Of a stretch of 64,000 nucleotides of DNA, positions 1 to 8,097 are shown in pieces. The position numbers and the translations under genes are program-made. Origin of the DNA: Methylomonas sp. (GTDB lineage Bacteria; Pseudomonadota; Gammaproteobacteria; Methylococcales; Methylomonadaceae); contig JALSJK010000078.1 of NCBI GenBank assembly GCA_026989395.1, positions 1 to 64,000 of the forward strand, in the 5' to 3' direction. Under the pieces are notes generated by a model. It worked only from the letters and a program-made list of their open reading frames with translations, made no database searches and was not told the origin of the DNA. The stretch's first letter is position 1. Every line of letters starts with the position of its first letter.

Positions 1-2
1 AA

Positions 3-197
3 AAGATTCAACCTATTTTAGAATCGGCACGCAAACGAACAAAACCGAGAACAGTAGATCTTTACGATGTATTTTGTGGGGTATTGTATATTGTGAAGAC
101 TGGTTGCCAATGGCGGCAGCTACCTTCGGAATACCCGAAATGGCGAACGGTTCATGAATATTTTTTGACACGCTTATTTTTTTTCAGGATATTGTAA
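3..197 (+). pseudogene. IS5-family transposase, N-terminal fragment
   Basis: An open frame entering from the left edge encodes the N-terminal region typical of IS5-type DDE transposases, with the recognisable stretch DLYDVF...VKTGCQWRQLP...YPKWRTVHEYF. It stops at a TAA at 195-197 shortly after this domain, and the catalytic DDE part is absent. The last few residues before the stop no longer look like the family, so the junction with the neighbouring IS66-type end lies around 165-195. Whether the copy is complete to the left cannot be seen. Confidence 0.7.
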
Positions 198-229
198 TCT
201 GTGTGTCCGGTTTAGTGTGGCCATTTCAC

Positions 230-253
230 TAGATGGTGGCGCTGGACGCTTAC
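230..253 (-). repeat. IS66-type terminal repeat (second, inner copy)
   Basis: Read on the minus strand, a GTAAGCGTCC end starts at 253. The 24 bp at 230-253 match the 24 bp at 655-678 at 22 positions and in the same orientation. It interrupts the tnpB start of the neighbouring IS66-type copy, so it looks like the end of a second, related IS66-type element that inserted into the first and was later lost. Confidence 0.6.
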
Positions 254-302
254 AATCCATCGGCTCAACCACCAGCCAAATCTTCTCAGGATTTGCAATC
301 AA
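254..302 (-). pseudogene. tnpB: IS66-family tnpB, first codons only
   Basis: Overlapping the end of tnpA, a TTG-initiated frame begins with the conserved IS66 TnpB start (IANPEKIWLVVEPMD) and is cut after about 16 codons by another IS66-type terminal repeat. No further tnpB or tnpC sequence follows. This shows that the element is a truncated IS66 copy unable to move on its own. Confidence 0.65.
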
Positions 303-595
303 ACCTGACATTGTAATAGCTCCGCCACCCAGCGCGGGGAAATGCTCATCGGTAATTCCAGACGATGCCCCGAACTCAATCGGAGCATCATAAAACCGGG
401 CAATGGAGGGGAGGCTTCAGCCTGAAAGGTTACTGGCACCAAGGCCCCCGGCTTGTCTTTGACGTTCAGCTGATCGTGTCGGCACCAGCGGCCAAATGTT
501 TTGCTATTAATACCATGCTGGCGAGCATACGCCGCTTTCGTGAGTCCACTGTTCTGCCAGGCGTTAACGTGCGCTTGTTTTTCATGTTGTTGCAT
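299..595 (-). CDS. tnpA: IS66-family accessory protein TnpA
   Basis: This 98-aa protein resembles the small first ORF of IS66-family elements, a helix-turn-helix accessory protein. The N-terminal half has the family-like pattern AWQNSGLTKAAYARQHGI followed by FGRWCR; the C-terminal half ends in a short hydrophobic strand region (MMLRLSSGHRLELP). The reading frame is intact from ATG to TGA, and the tnpB start codon overlaps its end as in complete elements. The tnpB and tnpC genes are missing, so the protein is probably a relic without function. Confidence 0.75.
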   Translation of the reverse strand: MQQHEKQAHVNAWQNSGLTKAAYARQHGINSKTFGRWCRHDQLNVKDKPGALVPVTFQAEASPPLPGFMMLRLSSGHRLELPMSISPRWVAELLQCQV

Positions 596-654
596 TTAAT
601 CGCTCCTCCAAATTTCAAAAATTCAGGAGAATAGCTTTTTTTATGGAACCGGAG

Positions 655-678
655 TAGATGGTGGGGTTGGACGCTTAC
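655..678 (-). repeat. IS66-type terminal repeat (outer end)
   Basis: Reading on the minus strand from 678 inward gives GTAAGCGTCC, the usual beginning of an IS66-family end, 60 bp upstream of the tnpA start. Immediately outside lies ISAs1-type transposase sequence, so this copy inserted into an older ISAs1 element. The flanking 8 bp (679-686) would be the target duplication, but the partner end is lost. Confidence 0.6.
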
Positions 679-1150
679 CCAAAAGTAAGCCAATGGGAAG
701 GTTTACGCAGTATTGGTATGGTTCAGCGTGAATGCACGATAGCAGAGAAAACAAGCGTTGAAACTCGTTACTTTATCAACTCCATCAAACCAGAGGCCAA
801 GGTATTTGCTCATGCGGTTCGAAGCCATTGGGGAGTGGAAAATATACTGTTTACGCTGAAAAATGCACTTTTGACATTCTGTAACATACTGAATGCAAAT
901 CAATTATTATGAATGTAGTGAGGTATTTTTGACCGTAAACAGTATAGTTTGCATTGGTGTCTGGATGTGACCTTCAGGGAAGATGAAAGTCGCATCCGAA
1001 CGGTAAAATGCACCTGCTATCATGAGTACATTAAGGCATATCTGCTTAAATTTACTTCAGAAGGAATCTTCTACAATGAGTATGAATAAAAAAAGACTGA
1101 AAGCTGCATGGAATGATAGTTTCCGATTTAAGTTGTTATTTGGAAACTGA
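679..1150 (+). pseudogene. ISAs1-family transposase, C-terminal remnant
   Basis: From 679 the plus frame encodes the C-terminal part of an ISAs1-type transposase: SQWEGLRSIGMV, then TVETRYFI-like and RSHWGVEN. The coding sequence breaks at 845 and resumes after 944 with SLHWCLDVTFREDESRIR; removing the 100-bp insertion plus one TA restores the frame exactly. About 75 bp further on it degenerates, and the usual C-terminus (KKRLKAAWNDSFRFKLLF) reappears in another frame before the TGA at 1148-1150. The 5' half is missing because an IS66-type end abuts at 678. It is therefore broken at least three ways. Confidence 0.8.
845..944. mobile_element. 100-bp MITE flanked by TA duplication
   Basis: The 100-bp segment begins TACTGTTTACG and ends CGTAAACAGTA, and the similarity of its arms extends imperfectly to about 24 bp. 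It is flanked by TA on both sides (843-844 and 945-946). Deleting the segment and one TA restores a continuous ISAs1-type transposase frame, which marks it as an insertion. TA duplication with short inverted ends is typical of elements moved by IS630/Tc1-mariner transposases. It has no coding capacity. The family assignment is inferred from the TA target only. Confidence 0.8.
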
Positions 1151-1260
1151 TTTTAATGCGTTTGCCCTGGTTGCCCACCCTTATTACTACTCGTCCCATA
1201 TCATTTATAGTCACTTGCTTCGGTATGCTCCTCAGGTTCCGGGGGCTGAACATTTACTAT

Positions 1261-2337
1261 TCATTTCGGCAAAAGCAACTCATTGTAAAAGTGAGCATAT
1301 TTTTTCGCCAAGACAATAGGGCTATATTTTTTTGAAAATTTTTTTCCCTTCTCTGACAACATTTCGAGATCTTTTTGCCTACTAATGAAACTCTCCAGTA
1401 TTTCGGCCAATTCACTAGGATCAGAAGGGTCGAACAAAATTGCAAAATCCTCACCGTCCAGTAAACTAGTATGCGCAGGTATTTCCGAAATTACGCAGGG
1501 AAGACCAATTTTCATCGCCTCCAAAACAACATTCGGCATCCCTTCCTTCCATGAAGGAAGAACCAACAAATCTGAAGCGCCCATTATTGAATAAACATCA
1601 CTCCTGAAACCTAACATCCTAATTGATTCAGTCAACCCTAACTCGTGAATCCTAGATGATACTTTATCTTCTTCTCCAGCTCCGCAAATCATCAACTGCC
1701 ACGGATATCTCGTCTTAAGCATCGCAAGTGCTTCGAGTAATATTTGCCAATTTTTTACATCAATCAACCTTCCAACAAATAGTAGTCTAAATGGCTCATC
1801 TATGTGTCTTGCTACTTTTTTTTCCCTAATCGATTTGGGTATATCAACTGCATTTGGAATTATTGTATGTACCTTTTTATTAAATAAATGCTGATAACAT
1901 TTGTTTGACGAATATATTGGTGCATTAGAAACAATTGCATCGGCAAAAAAATAATCGGCAAAAAATTCAATAACATCTTTCCATCCACTAAATATTTTAG
2001 TGCTTCTAAAAGAGGCAACTGTTGGCAATCCATATCTTTTTGCTGCAAGAAAACCCGGCAATATTAATGTTTGAGGCAACCAACAATGAACAATATCAGG
2101 TTTAAAACGATCTATAACATCACATATTTCCTCGAATAAAAACCATGGGTATTTTGCTTTGTTGGATAATTCGAAAAGCTCACATTCCTCCGAATTAATA
2201 GTATTATTTGAACCGTCAATAAAAAAAACTCCAAAATTCAGAGAAGCTTCTTTACCATGATTAACTAGAATATTTAGTTGTCGTTCCGCACCACCAGCAC
2301 TTAAAGAATGAATACAATGTAATACTTTAATCGGCAT
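1261..2337 (-). CDS. GT4-family glycosyltransferase
   Basis: A 358-aa retaining GT-B glycosyltransferase of the GT4 type. The N-terminal Rossmann half begins KVLHCIHSLSAGGAERQL, the glycine-rich acceptor-side loop of the family. The C-terminal half has LLFVGRLIDVKN and GASDLLVLPSWKEGMPNVVLEAM, the nucleotide-sugar binding E-x7-E region. It should add one sugar to the lipid-linked repeat unit at the cytoplasmic face of the inner membrane; donor and acceptor cannot be read from the sequence. It is the last gene of the minus-strand polysaccharide locus, 5 bp after the polymerase gene, and is followed by IS remnants. The DNA is AT-rich compared with the genes after 14.5 kb. Confidence 0.85.
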   Translation of the reverse strand: MPIKVLHCIHSLSAGGAERQLNILVNHGKEASLNFGVFFIDGSNNTINSEECELFELSNKAKYPWFLFEEICDVIDRFKPDIVHCWLPQTLILPGFLAAKRYGLPTVASFRSTKIFSGWKDVIEFFADYFFADAIVSNAPIYSSNKCYQHLFNKKVHTIIPNAVDIPKSIREKKVARHIDEPFRLLFVGRLIDVKNWQILLEALAMLKTRYPWQLMICGAGEEDKVSSRIHELGLTESIRMLGFRSDVYSIMGASDLLVLPSWKEGMPNVVLEAMKIGLPCVISEIPAHTSLLDGEDFAILFDPSDPSELAEILESFISRQKDLEMLSEKGKKFSKKYSPIVLAKKYAHFYNELLLPK

Positions 2338-2342
2338 CTTAT

Positions 2343-3833
2343 TTACTTTATACTGAATTTTACACGCTTCCCTAATACAACCAAGCCCAAATTATAAATC
2401 AGTAAAATTATAATGATAAACCCCAGTGGTTTAGTGAAATTAATAAAATCATTTCTTACTGTCCGCATAAATGTCCAGAAAACAGATCCAACCAACAAAT
2501 AAACATAAGGGTGAAGAATAATATTTTTTTGATCAAGGCGTGACAATAAAAAACCTAAAACACCAAAATAGCCAATAACACCAACTATTCCAAAGTTAAA
2601 ATAAGGCTCTGCAATTGCCGAAAAACCTACGCCTTGCCCATGATCAAATTTCCACCGATTTAGCTTGTAGGTAATCCAATCGGCAGGAGTTAATTCCATC
2701 AATGCAGATTTATCAAACGATGCCTTGCTACTTTTATTTCTTCTTGACTTACTAGAATCGATTGAAAAACCAATATTAGGAATCATTTCTTTAAGAGCCT
2801 GCCAATAACTGTACCCATATCGGAAAGGATCTTTATTAGGGATAAATTTAATTACTTCAGAAAGAACTCCAAAAGAAGCTCCCATCTCAACAAATGAATC
2901 TACAACATTAACTTTCTCATATGATGACGCTAACTGCTCAGTACCTAGATCTTGATAGGCTCCCATTTGACGAAAAACCCCCACGACCGCAATTGCCACC
3001 AGAACAAAAGACAGAAAAGATAAAGCAACTACTGCTGGTATTTTCCGACCTGTCTTTACCCAGAGAATTATCCCTACTAAAGATGGGAATAGAGCAGCAG
3101 ACCTATAACCTGAAAGCATCATCAACAAAAAAAAGAAAAGCGTTAATGGATAAACAAATAATCTCTGGATTTTCGTGCTTGCCGATACTGTTAATAAAAT
3201 CAGGGCTCCAGGCAACACCATCATAAATACTCCAAATCCACGCGTATCTGTCCTTACATTAAATAATTCTTCCCGCGAATAAGCCAAAATATTGCCATAA
3301 GATGAAATTGCCCATACTAAAAAGATTAAAGCAGCCAAACTCAAACCAACTCCTTGCAAGAAGATAAAGTTATTAGTTTTTTTGAGATCAACGTTATTAA
3401 TTTTCACACTTATGTTATTTCGTCTACTAGTAAAAACGCCAATTACAGCCCCAATTCCAAAAGAACAGAAGGATAAAAAAACATACCACCCTGCAATCTC
3501 CATTCTAATGCTAGTAGTTGACTTAACCCATGAATGCACTTCAGCCAATCCAAATGTTATCAAGTAAATCAACCCTAAATGGAATAAAGCCACTCCAATT
3601 AGATAAGCACTAGAAAACAAATATAATGAACGATAATAGGAATAAAATGCTGAAAAATATATTATTAACCATAAAAATGAAGCAATAAATATTTTTGTTG
3701 GCCAATACTGTCCACCAGAGACCCCCTCCAGAATCTCGATAACTGAAAACAGCAACCCTATAATACTAAATACAAACAGAACAACCAAACCTAGTTTGGA
3801 TCGTAATTTTTGTACTTTATTTATATAAGACAT
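2343..3833 (-). CDS. O-antigen/capsule polymerase-like membrane protein (Wzy type)
   Basis: A 496-aa polytopic membrane protein with a dozen or so hydrophobic segments spread over its length and a large polar loop in the second half (about residues 300-400, including the charged SKSRRNKSSK stretch). Wzy polymerases join lipid-linked repeat units at the periplasmic face and are too divergent for motif identification. The assignment rests on topology, size and position between a glycosyltransferase and the Wzx-like flippase. The FRYGYSYWQALKEMIPN loop resembles the loop seen in O-antigen polymerase-like proteins. It could alternatively be an O-acetyltransferase or another membrane glycan enzyme, but none of their motifs are visible. 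Confidence 0.65.
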   Translation of the reverse strand: MSYINKVQKLRSKLGLVVLFVFSIIGLLFSVIEILEGVSGGQYWPTKIFIASFLWLIIYFSAFYSYYRSLYLFSSAYLIGVALFHLGLIYLITFGLAEVHSWVKSTTSIRMEIAGWYVFLSFCSFGIGAVIGVFTSRRNNISVKINNVDLKKTNNFIFLQGVGLSLAALIFLVWAISSYGNILAYSREELFNVRTDTRGFGVFMMVLPGALILLTVSASTKIQRLFVYPLTLFFFLLMMLSGYRSAALFPSLVGIILWVKTGRKIPAVVALSFLSFVLVAIAVVGVFRQMGAYQDLGTEQLASSYEKVNVVDSFVEMGASFGVLSEVIKFIPNKDPFRYGYSYWQALKEMIPNIGFSIDSSKSRRNKSSKASFDKSALMELTPADWITYKLNRWKFDHGQGVGFSAIAEPYFNFGIVGVIGYFGVLGFLLSRLDQKNIILHPYVYLLVGSVFWTFMRTVRNDFINFTKPLGFIIIILLIYNLGLVVLGKRVKFSIK

Positions 3834-3852
3834 ACTGTATTTTTAAAATATT

Positions 3853-4374
3853 TCATTTGTTAATATACTTCTCTATTAAAACCCTTTTTTTTTCAATCAA
3901 AGAAATTCCTCTAATATTCATTTTCCTTCCCTTTATTGATTCATAATACTCAGACTTCGTTTTAATAATTTTAGCTGGAACCCCAGCAACTATTGTCTCA
4001 TCTGGAATATCTTTTGTCACCACCGATTTTGCTCCAATTACCACATCATTCCCAACTTTTACATTAGGTAAAATTGTAGACCCATAGCCAATAAACACAT
4101 TATCACCAATTTCAATAGATCCAAAAATATCAATATCTGGGTCTTTTTCCCGAAAGATCCAAACCCCTCCGTCATGCGTGAAAAATTTCACATCACCAGC
4201 GACAGTAACATGATTTCCAATCTTAACTAAATAAGGTTCACTCCCAAAAGTTCCTTCCATAGGTTTAATACTAATTAATCTTGCTTCTTCGCCAATTTGA
4301 ACACCTAATGAACGAGCATATTCAACAGGGTTTTTCTTGATCATATAGTATGCAAATATTTTTTTGAGTATCAT
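3853..4374 (-). CDS. Left-handed beta-helix (hexapeptide) acyltransferase
   Basis: A 173-aa protein with imperfect hexapeptide repeats ([IV]-G-x4) from about residue 70: IGNHVTVAGDV, IEIGDNVFIGYGSTILPNV, VGNDVVIGAKSVVTKDIP, ending with the family hallmark AGVPAKIIK. The FFTHDGG segment carries the likely catalytic histidine. Such CoA-dependent enzymes of the CatB/maltose-O-acetyltransferase type usually O- or N-acetylate a sugar. Here the substrate is probably a residue of the surface glycan, which is an inference from the location between the polymerase and flippase genes. The length is normal for the family. Confidence 0.8.
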   Translation of the reverse strand: MILKKIFAYYMIKKNPVEYARSLGVQIGEEARLISIKPMEGTFGSEPYLVKIGNHVTVAGDVKFFTHDGGVWIFREKDPDIDIFGSIEIGDNVFIGYGSTILPNVKVGNDVVIGAKSVVTKDIPDETIVAGVPAKIIKTKSEYYESIKGRKMNIRGISLIEKKRVLIEKYINK

Positions 4375-4423
4375 GACAATATTTATGTTCTTAACTACCA
4401 GTTACATATAAGGTATTTGAATT

Positions 4424-5911
4424 TTAATTTTTTATAACTCTAAACCTATTAAAAATAATTTTCTTTTCTAGCCTATTGACCCCAAGAAAAAATGTCAATA
4501 CAAAAAGAATAATAAAAGTTAAAACACTGCTTAAAATAAGCTTACCCCACGAGTTAATAATAACATGATGAGATACTTTCCAACAAATTCCAATAAACAA
4601 CAAAGTGACTATAAAGCGTCTATAGTGAAATACCTTTTTTTTTACTTTCAGGAAGTCCCTTATAACTAAAGGGTAAGTAATCGATAGGATACCCCTACCT
4701 AATATCAATGCCAAACATAAACCCATAATCTTATACTTTGGGACTAAATAAACCATTAAAAATAATAAAACCACAGAAGATAAAAAGCCTAATATAACTT
4801 TTTTTCTCACATCTAATGCCAAGTTCAATATATTAGCATCATGCCTAATGAATACAAGCTGCATAATACACAGCGCAATAAGCGCATTTATATCATCACC
4901 AGCATAGTGTGTTTCTCCCACCCATAAATTAAGGAAAGAATGATTAAAAATAATAACCAAACTACAAATAGTAAGCATCAACCACCAACTATAAAGAAAA
5001 CTTTCTCTTCTAAGCTCTGCCGCCCTATCTAACTCCCCTTTCCCAATAATTCCTGCAAGCCCTGGTAAAATTGAAGAAACAGCAGTTAATATTGCAATTG
5101 TCATCATTTGAGAAACATACATAGTCAAAACGTATTGAGAAACAATTTTTGGTGGCAAAAAAAATCCAAGGACAATTACATCTCCCGTGAATACCCACAA
5201 ACTTATAAATGCCCAGAGGGTATACCAAAAACAACGGATTAAAGTCATCTTTATTTCATTAATATTTGGTTTTCTTAGCCCTAACCATGAAATATTGAGT
5301 CTAGCAACTATCAAGTAACTTAAAATAAATAAAAAAGATGCGAATAACTGCGCTCCAGCGACCCCCTTAATTCCATAACCTACAATAACTGCAACTGCGG
5401 AACATACACCACCCACGATTAAAATAAGAGCTTGAATTCCCAAAAGCTTATAGGCAATATTCATTCCTCTTATTATCGCTTCCAGAATAGCTGCAATTGC
5501 CATAAATAAAGCATTGAGCCCTAAAATGGCTAATGTTATTTTTACATCCTGTTGTAATTCAGTTGCTATATGAAAAAAACCTGGTAATAACTTTATTAAA
5601 GCAAAATATGAAAATATTAATAATGGGGAAAATAAAAGTAGACTTATTATTGCACTACCGATAGCCCGTTGCTTCTTTGCAGTATCTTCATTATTTTGTT
5701 GACTTGCAATAACCCATTTTAATACTTCTGATGACCTACCATCCAATGCAGCAACTTGAAAAGAACTCTTCTGAATGAGCTGCCAAATACCAAACATAGC
5801 CCCTCCCAAATGAGTTACCAGAATTGGCGTTAAAAAAAAATTAATAGCGATACGCGCTATCTGGTCTACTGCTAATTGACAGGTATTTAATAAAGCTTTT
5901 TTGGTCAACAT
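4424..5911 (-). CDS. Wzx-type lipid-linked oligosaccharide flippase
   Basis: A 495-aa protein with roughly 12-14 hydrophobic helices and the start LLNTCQLAVDQIARIAINFFLTPILVTHLGG, which matches the polysaccharide-biosynthesis branch of the MOP superfamily. It should flip the undecaprenyl-linked repeat unit to the periplasmic side, ahead of Wzy polymerisation. Its start lies 3 bp after the stop of the upstream 703-aa gene, so the two are probably co-translated. The DNA is strongly AT-rich and rich in AAA and ATA codons, fitting acquisition as part of a variable glycan cassette. Confidence 0.8.
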   Translation of the reverse strand: MLTKKALLNTCQLAVDQIARIAINFFLTPILVTHLGGAMFGIWQLIQKSSFQVAALDGRSSEVLKWVIASQQNNEDTAKKQRAIGSAIISLLLFSPLLIFSYFALIKLLPGFFHIATELQQDVKITLAILGLNALFMAIAAILEAIIRGMNIAYKLLGIQALILIVGGVCSAVAVIVGYGIKGVAGAQLFASFLFILSYLIVARLNISWLGLRKPNINEIKMTLIRCFWYTLWAFISLWVFTGDVIVLGFFLPPKIVSQYVLTMYVSQMMTIAILTAVSSILPGLAGIIGKGELDRAAELRRESFLYSWWLMLTICSLVIIFNHSFLNLWVGETHYAGDDINALIALCIMQLVFIRHDANILNLALDVRKKVILGFLSSVVLLFLMVYLVPKYKIMGLCLALILGRGILSITYPLVIRDFLKVKKKVFHYRRFIVTLLFIGICWKVSHHVIINSWGKLILSSVLTFIILFVLTFFLGVNRLEKKIIFNRFRVIKN

Positions 5912-5914
5912 TAG

Positions 5915-8026
5915 CTATTTACACACAAAAGGAATCAATTTAAATCGTTTTGATTCAATTACAGTACTAATTTTATTTTTTTCCTTCCAAACATCAGCAA
6001 AAGCCCACGTACATTTTGAATGATTTTCAATTCCTATAGTGAGTAAATTTATTGATTTGCCTATATTGATTTCTTTTTTCATTGAATTTAAATTAGATAG
6101 TATCACTAAGATTCTTTTTTTATCCTTTGATAAATAATGACTATGAAAAACATTGTTATTAAAAATATTCTTTGGGTAATTCCAATATCCTACGAAATCA
6201 GCCGTTTCTGGATTAATCCAGTCTATCAACTTTAAAATACCTACTCTTGATTCTAGTTTCGCAAAAGCCCATGTTGGCATATCATGTAAAAGAGCTAAAG
6301 ACATAAAATTTTGATAAGCATTCTCATATTCTTTTGAGGCATGCCATTCTTTCTTTTCCATTTTTTTAGGCCTAGAAGATCTTTTCAACCGATTATCTTC
6401 TGTAAAAATGACTTCCATCCAAACAGTTGGAACCCCAAAGGCCACTCCACTTAATCTTGACCTAACCTCATCCAATGATGTAGAGCCGATGTAGTCGTAA
6501 TTATTCAGCCAATGGTTGAACTCTTCGCCTTGCACCATCCCAGTCACAAACGTATATGCCGGAATGATCATAGAATTTGAATTATGGCTAAATATTAATC
6601 CCTTTTTTCCTTTTAAATACAATAATGTAGCTAACCGTTTATGAAACTCTCTTAATGCCAAGATATCTGTCGAACCCCTCTTATATCCTTTTGAATCAAA
6701 CCAAAGGCCATTTTTTGGATTTTCGGTCACCATAACACCACCTTGGTCAAAATACAGCCCTTCGAATCCTAACTGATCGATTAACTCTGAAAAACGAAAA
6801 AGAAGATAATCTGTATATCCTTCAGCTCTGTGAGTTAAAAAATAGTCGTCTCTTTTGCTAACAAAGGGATTATCGTATTTTATTTTCCATACTTTTTCTG
6901 GTTTAACTTCCCACAATAATCTATATTTTTGATAGTTTGGGTCAAATCGATTCAAGGTATGAGCAGAAAAATAAGGCAATATATCAATTTTATACTTTTT
7001 GAAGTTTTCTAATACCAATTTGTTTTTAAACAACCCAGGATAGACCTCCTTATCTTTTTTTGGCAAGAGACTTTCAACTCCTGAAGGATAGTCAACGAAA
7101 GGTAGATTTTGATGGGCAAAAGCGGTTATCCACCATAAATTTATTCCATGATTTATGCCTTCTTTCATACTTGCTGACCGAGCAACGCGATATTTCCTAA
7201 TATTTCCATTACCTTTTTTGATTGGCGTTACCAAAAAATTGAATTTAAAAACTGCCTCAGCTACTAAAGGGGTTTTTCCGGCAATTAAATTCTGCTGAAT
7301 ATGAACATAGTTCTTCTGTTCTCGGATAATAGTTGAATGTTCATAGTCGCCGAGCCAACCAATGGCATTGTCTTGAAATAGCCAAAAGCTTCTTTCCCCA
7401 TCGACAGTTGAAATTGCATTTAGAAAAGGGCCATTGTATTTCATTTCATGTAAAACGTGTTTTGTTCTATTACTAATTCCATCTGGTTTAAAAATCAGCA
7501 TTTTTGTCCATGGATTCTCTAAAACATCAGTTTCAAAAGAAAAATTTTGAATTTCAATTGATTGTAACGGTTTTAATGTGACCTCAACCATTGCAACGCC
7601 ATCATATTCCACTCGGGTTACTACCGATATTTTTAACTTATTATTAACAACCGTTTCACCATAAATCACCGCATGATGCTCAGTCTTTTTAGAAAAATTT
7701 AAACTACCAGGACTTAAGTCAATTTTTTTTCCTTCTATGACTAAAGATAGTTTTGTATTTGTAACTAGTAACTTCCCTTTGGAAAACATTTCCACAGGTA
7801 AAAAGGTATTTTTCCAAATATATTTCCTTCCTGCCCCCAATAAAATTGTTTGGTCTAAATACTTTAACGGGAAAAAACCTGGTAAAACTATTTCTTCTTT
7901 ACCGATATCATTATTCCACCACTTGGGCTTCAGTTCGTTAGAGTTAACTGGGAAATTCACCGCAACTATGAATAGAACGGTAAAAATTCTAAAACGAAGT
8001 GTTTTTAAAAAAGATTGCCTTCCCAT
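5915..8026 (-). CDS. Exported glycosidase-like protein of the polysaccharide locus
   Basis: A 703-aa protein with a signal peptide: a basic start (MGRQSFLKTLRFR), a hydrophobic core and a cleavable stretch near residue 28. The first ~270 residues are beta-rich (sandwich-like). The middle reads like a TIM-barrel glycoside hydrolase: KIDILPYFSAHTLNRFDP, GFEGLYFDQGG with an Asp at a strand end, GLIFSHNSN, and later GVPTVWMEVIF. The C-terminal ~100 residues form a beta domain. It resembles uncharacterised glycoside-hydrolase-like families (DUF6067/GH36-like folds), but I cannot assign a family. Lying between wzx and a glycosyltransferase gene, it may trim or edit the polymer in the periplasm. Enzymatic activity is an inference. 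Confidence 0.55.
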   Translation of the reverse strand: MGRQSFLKTLRFRIFTVLFIVAVNFPVNSNELKPKWWNNDIGKEEIVLPGFFPLKYLDQTILLGAGRKYIWKNTFLPVEMFSKGKLLVTNTKLSLVIEGKKIDLSPGSLNFSKKTEHHAVIYGETVVNNKLKISVVTRVEYDGVAMVEVTLKPLQSIEIQNFSFETDVLENPWTKMLIFKPDGISNRTKHVLHEMKYNGPFLNAISTVDGERSFWLFQDNAIGWLGDYEHSTIIREQKNYVHIQQNLIAGKTPLVAEAVFKFNFLVTPIKKGNGNIRKYRVARSASMKEGINHGINLWWITAFAHQNLPFVDYPSGVESLLPKKDKEVYPGLFKNKLVLENFKKYKIDILPYFSAHTLNRFDPNYQKYRLLWEVKPEKVWKIKYDNPFVSKRDDYFLTHRAEGYTDYLLFRFSELIDQLGFEGLYFDQGGVMVTENPKNGLWFDSKGYKRGSTDILALREFHKRLATLLYLKGKKGLIFSHNSNSMIIPAYTFVTGMVQGEEFNHWLNNYDYIGSTSLDEVRSRLSGVAFGVPTVWMEVIFTEDNRLKRSSRPKKMEKKEWHASKEYENAYQNFMSLALLHDMPTWAFAKLESRVGILKLIDWINPETADFVGYWNYPKNIFNNNVFHSHYLSKDKKRILVILSNLNSMKKEINIGKSINLLTIGIENHSKCTWAFADVWKEKNKISTVIESKRFKLIPFVCK

Positions 8027-8097
8027 TTTTTTAATTTTGAGGAATGATAACTAAAAGAAAAAATAATAATACGCAAAGACAATTTTATAGCCCATGT

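Noticed and set aside
3-302. Long minus-strand read-through from the tnpB start into the IS5 region
   Set aside because: The frame is open by chance: after 16 IS66-like codons the translation is unrelated, and the opposite strand carries IS5 transposase sequence.
1113-1319. 68-aa plus-strand frame
   Set aside because: It overlaps both the ISAs1 remnant in another frame and the 3' end of the glycosyltransferase gene; no motif or ribosome-binding site.
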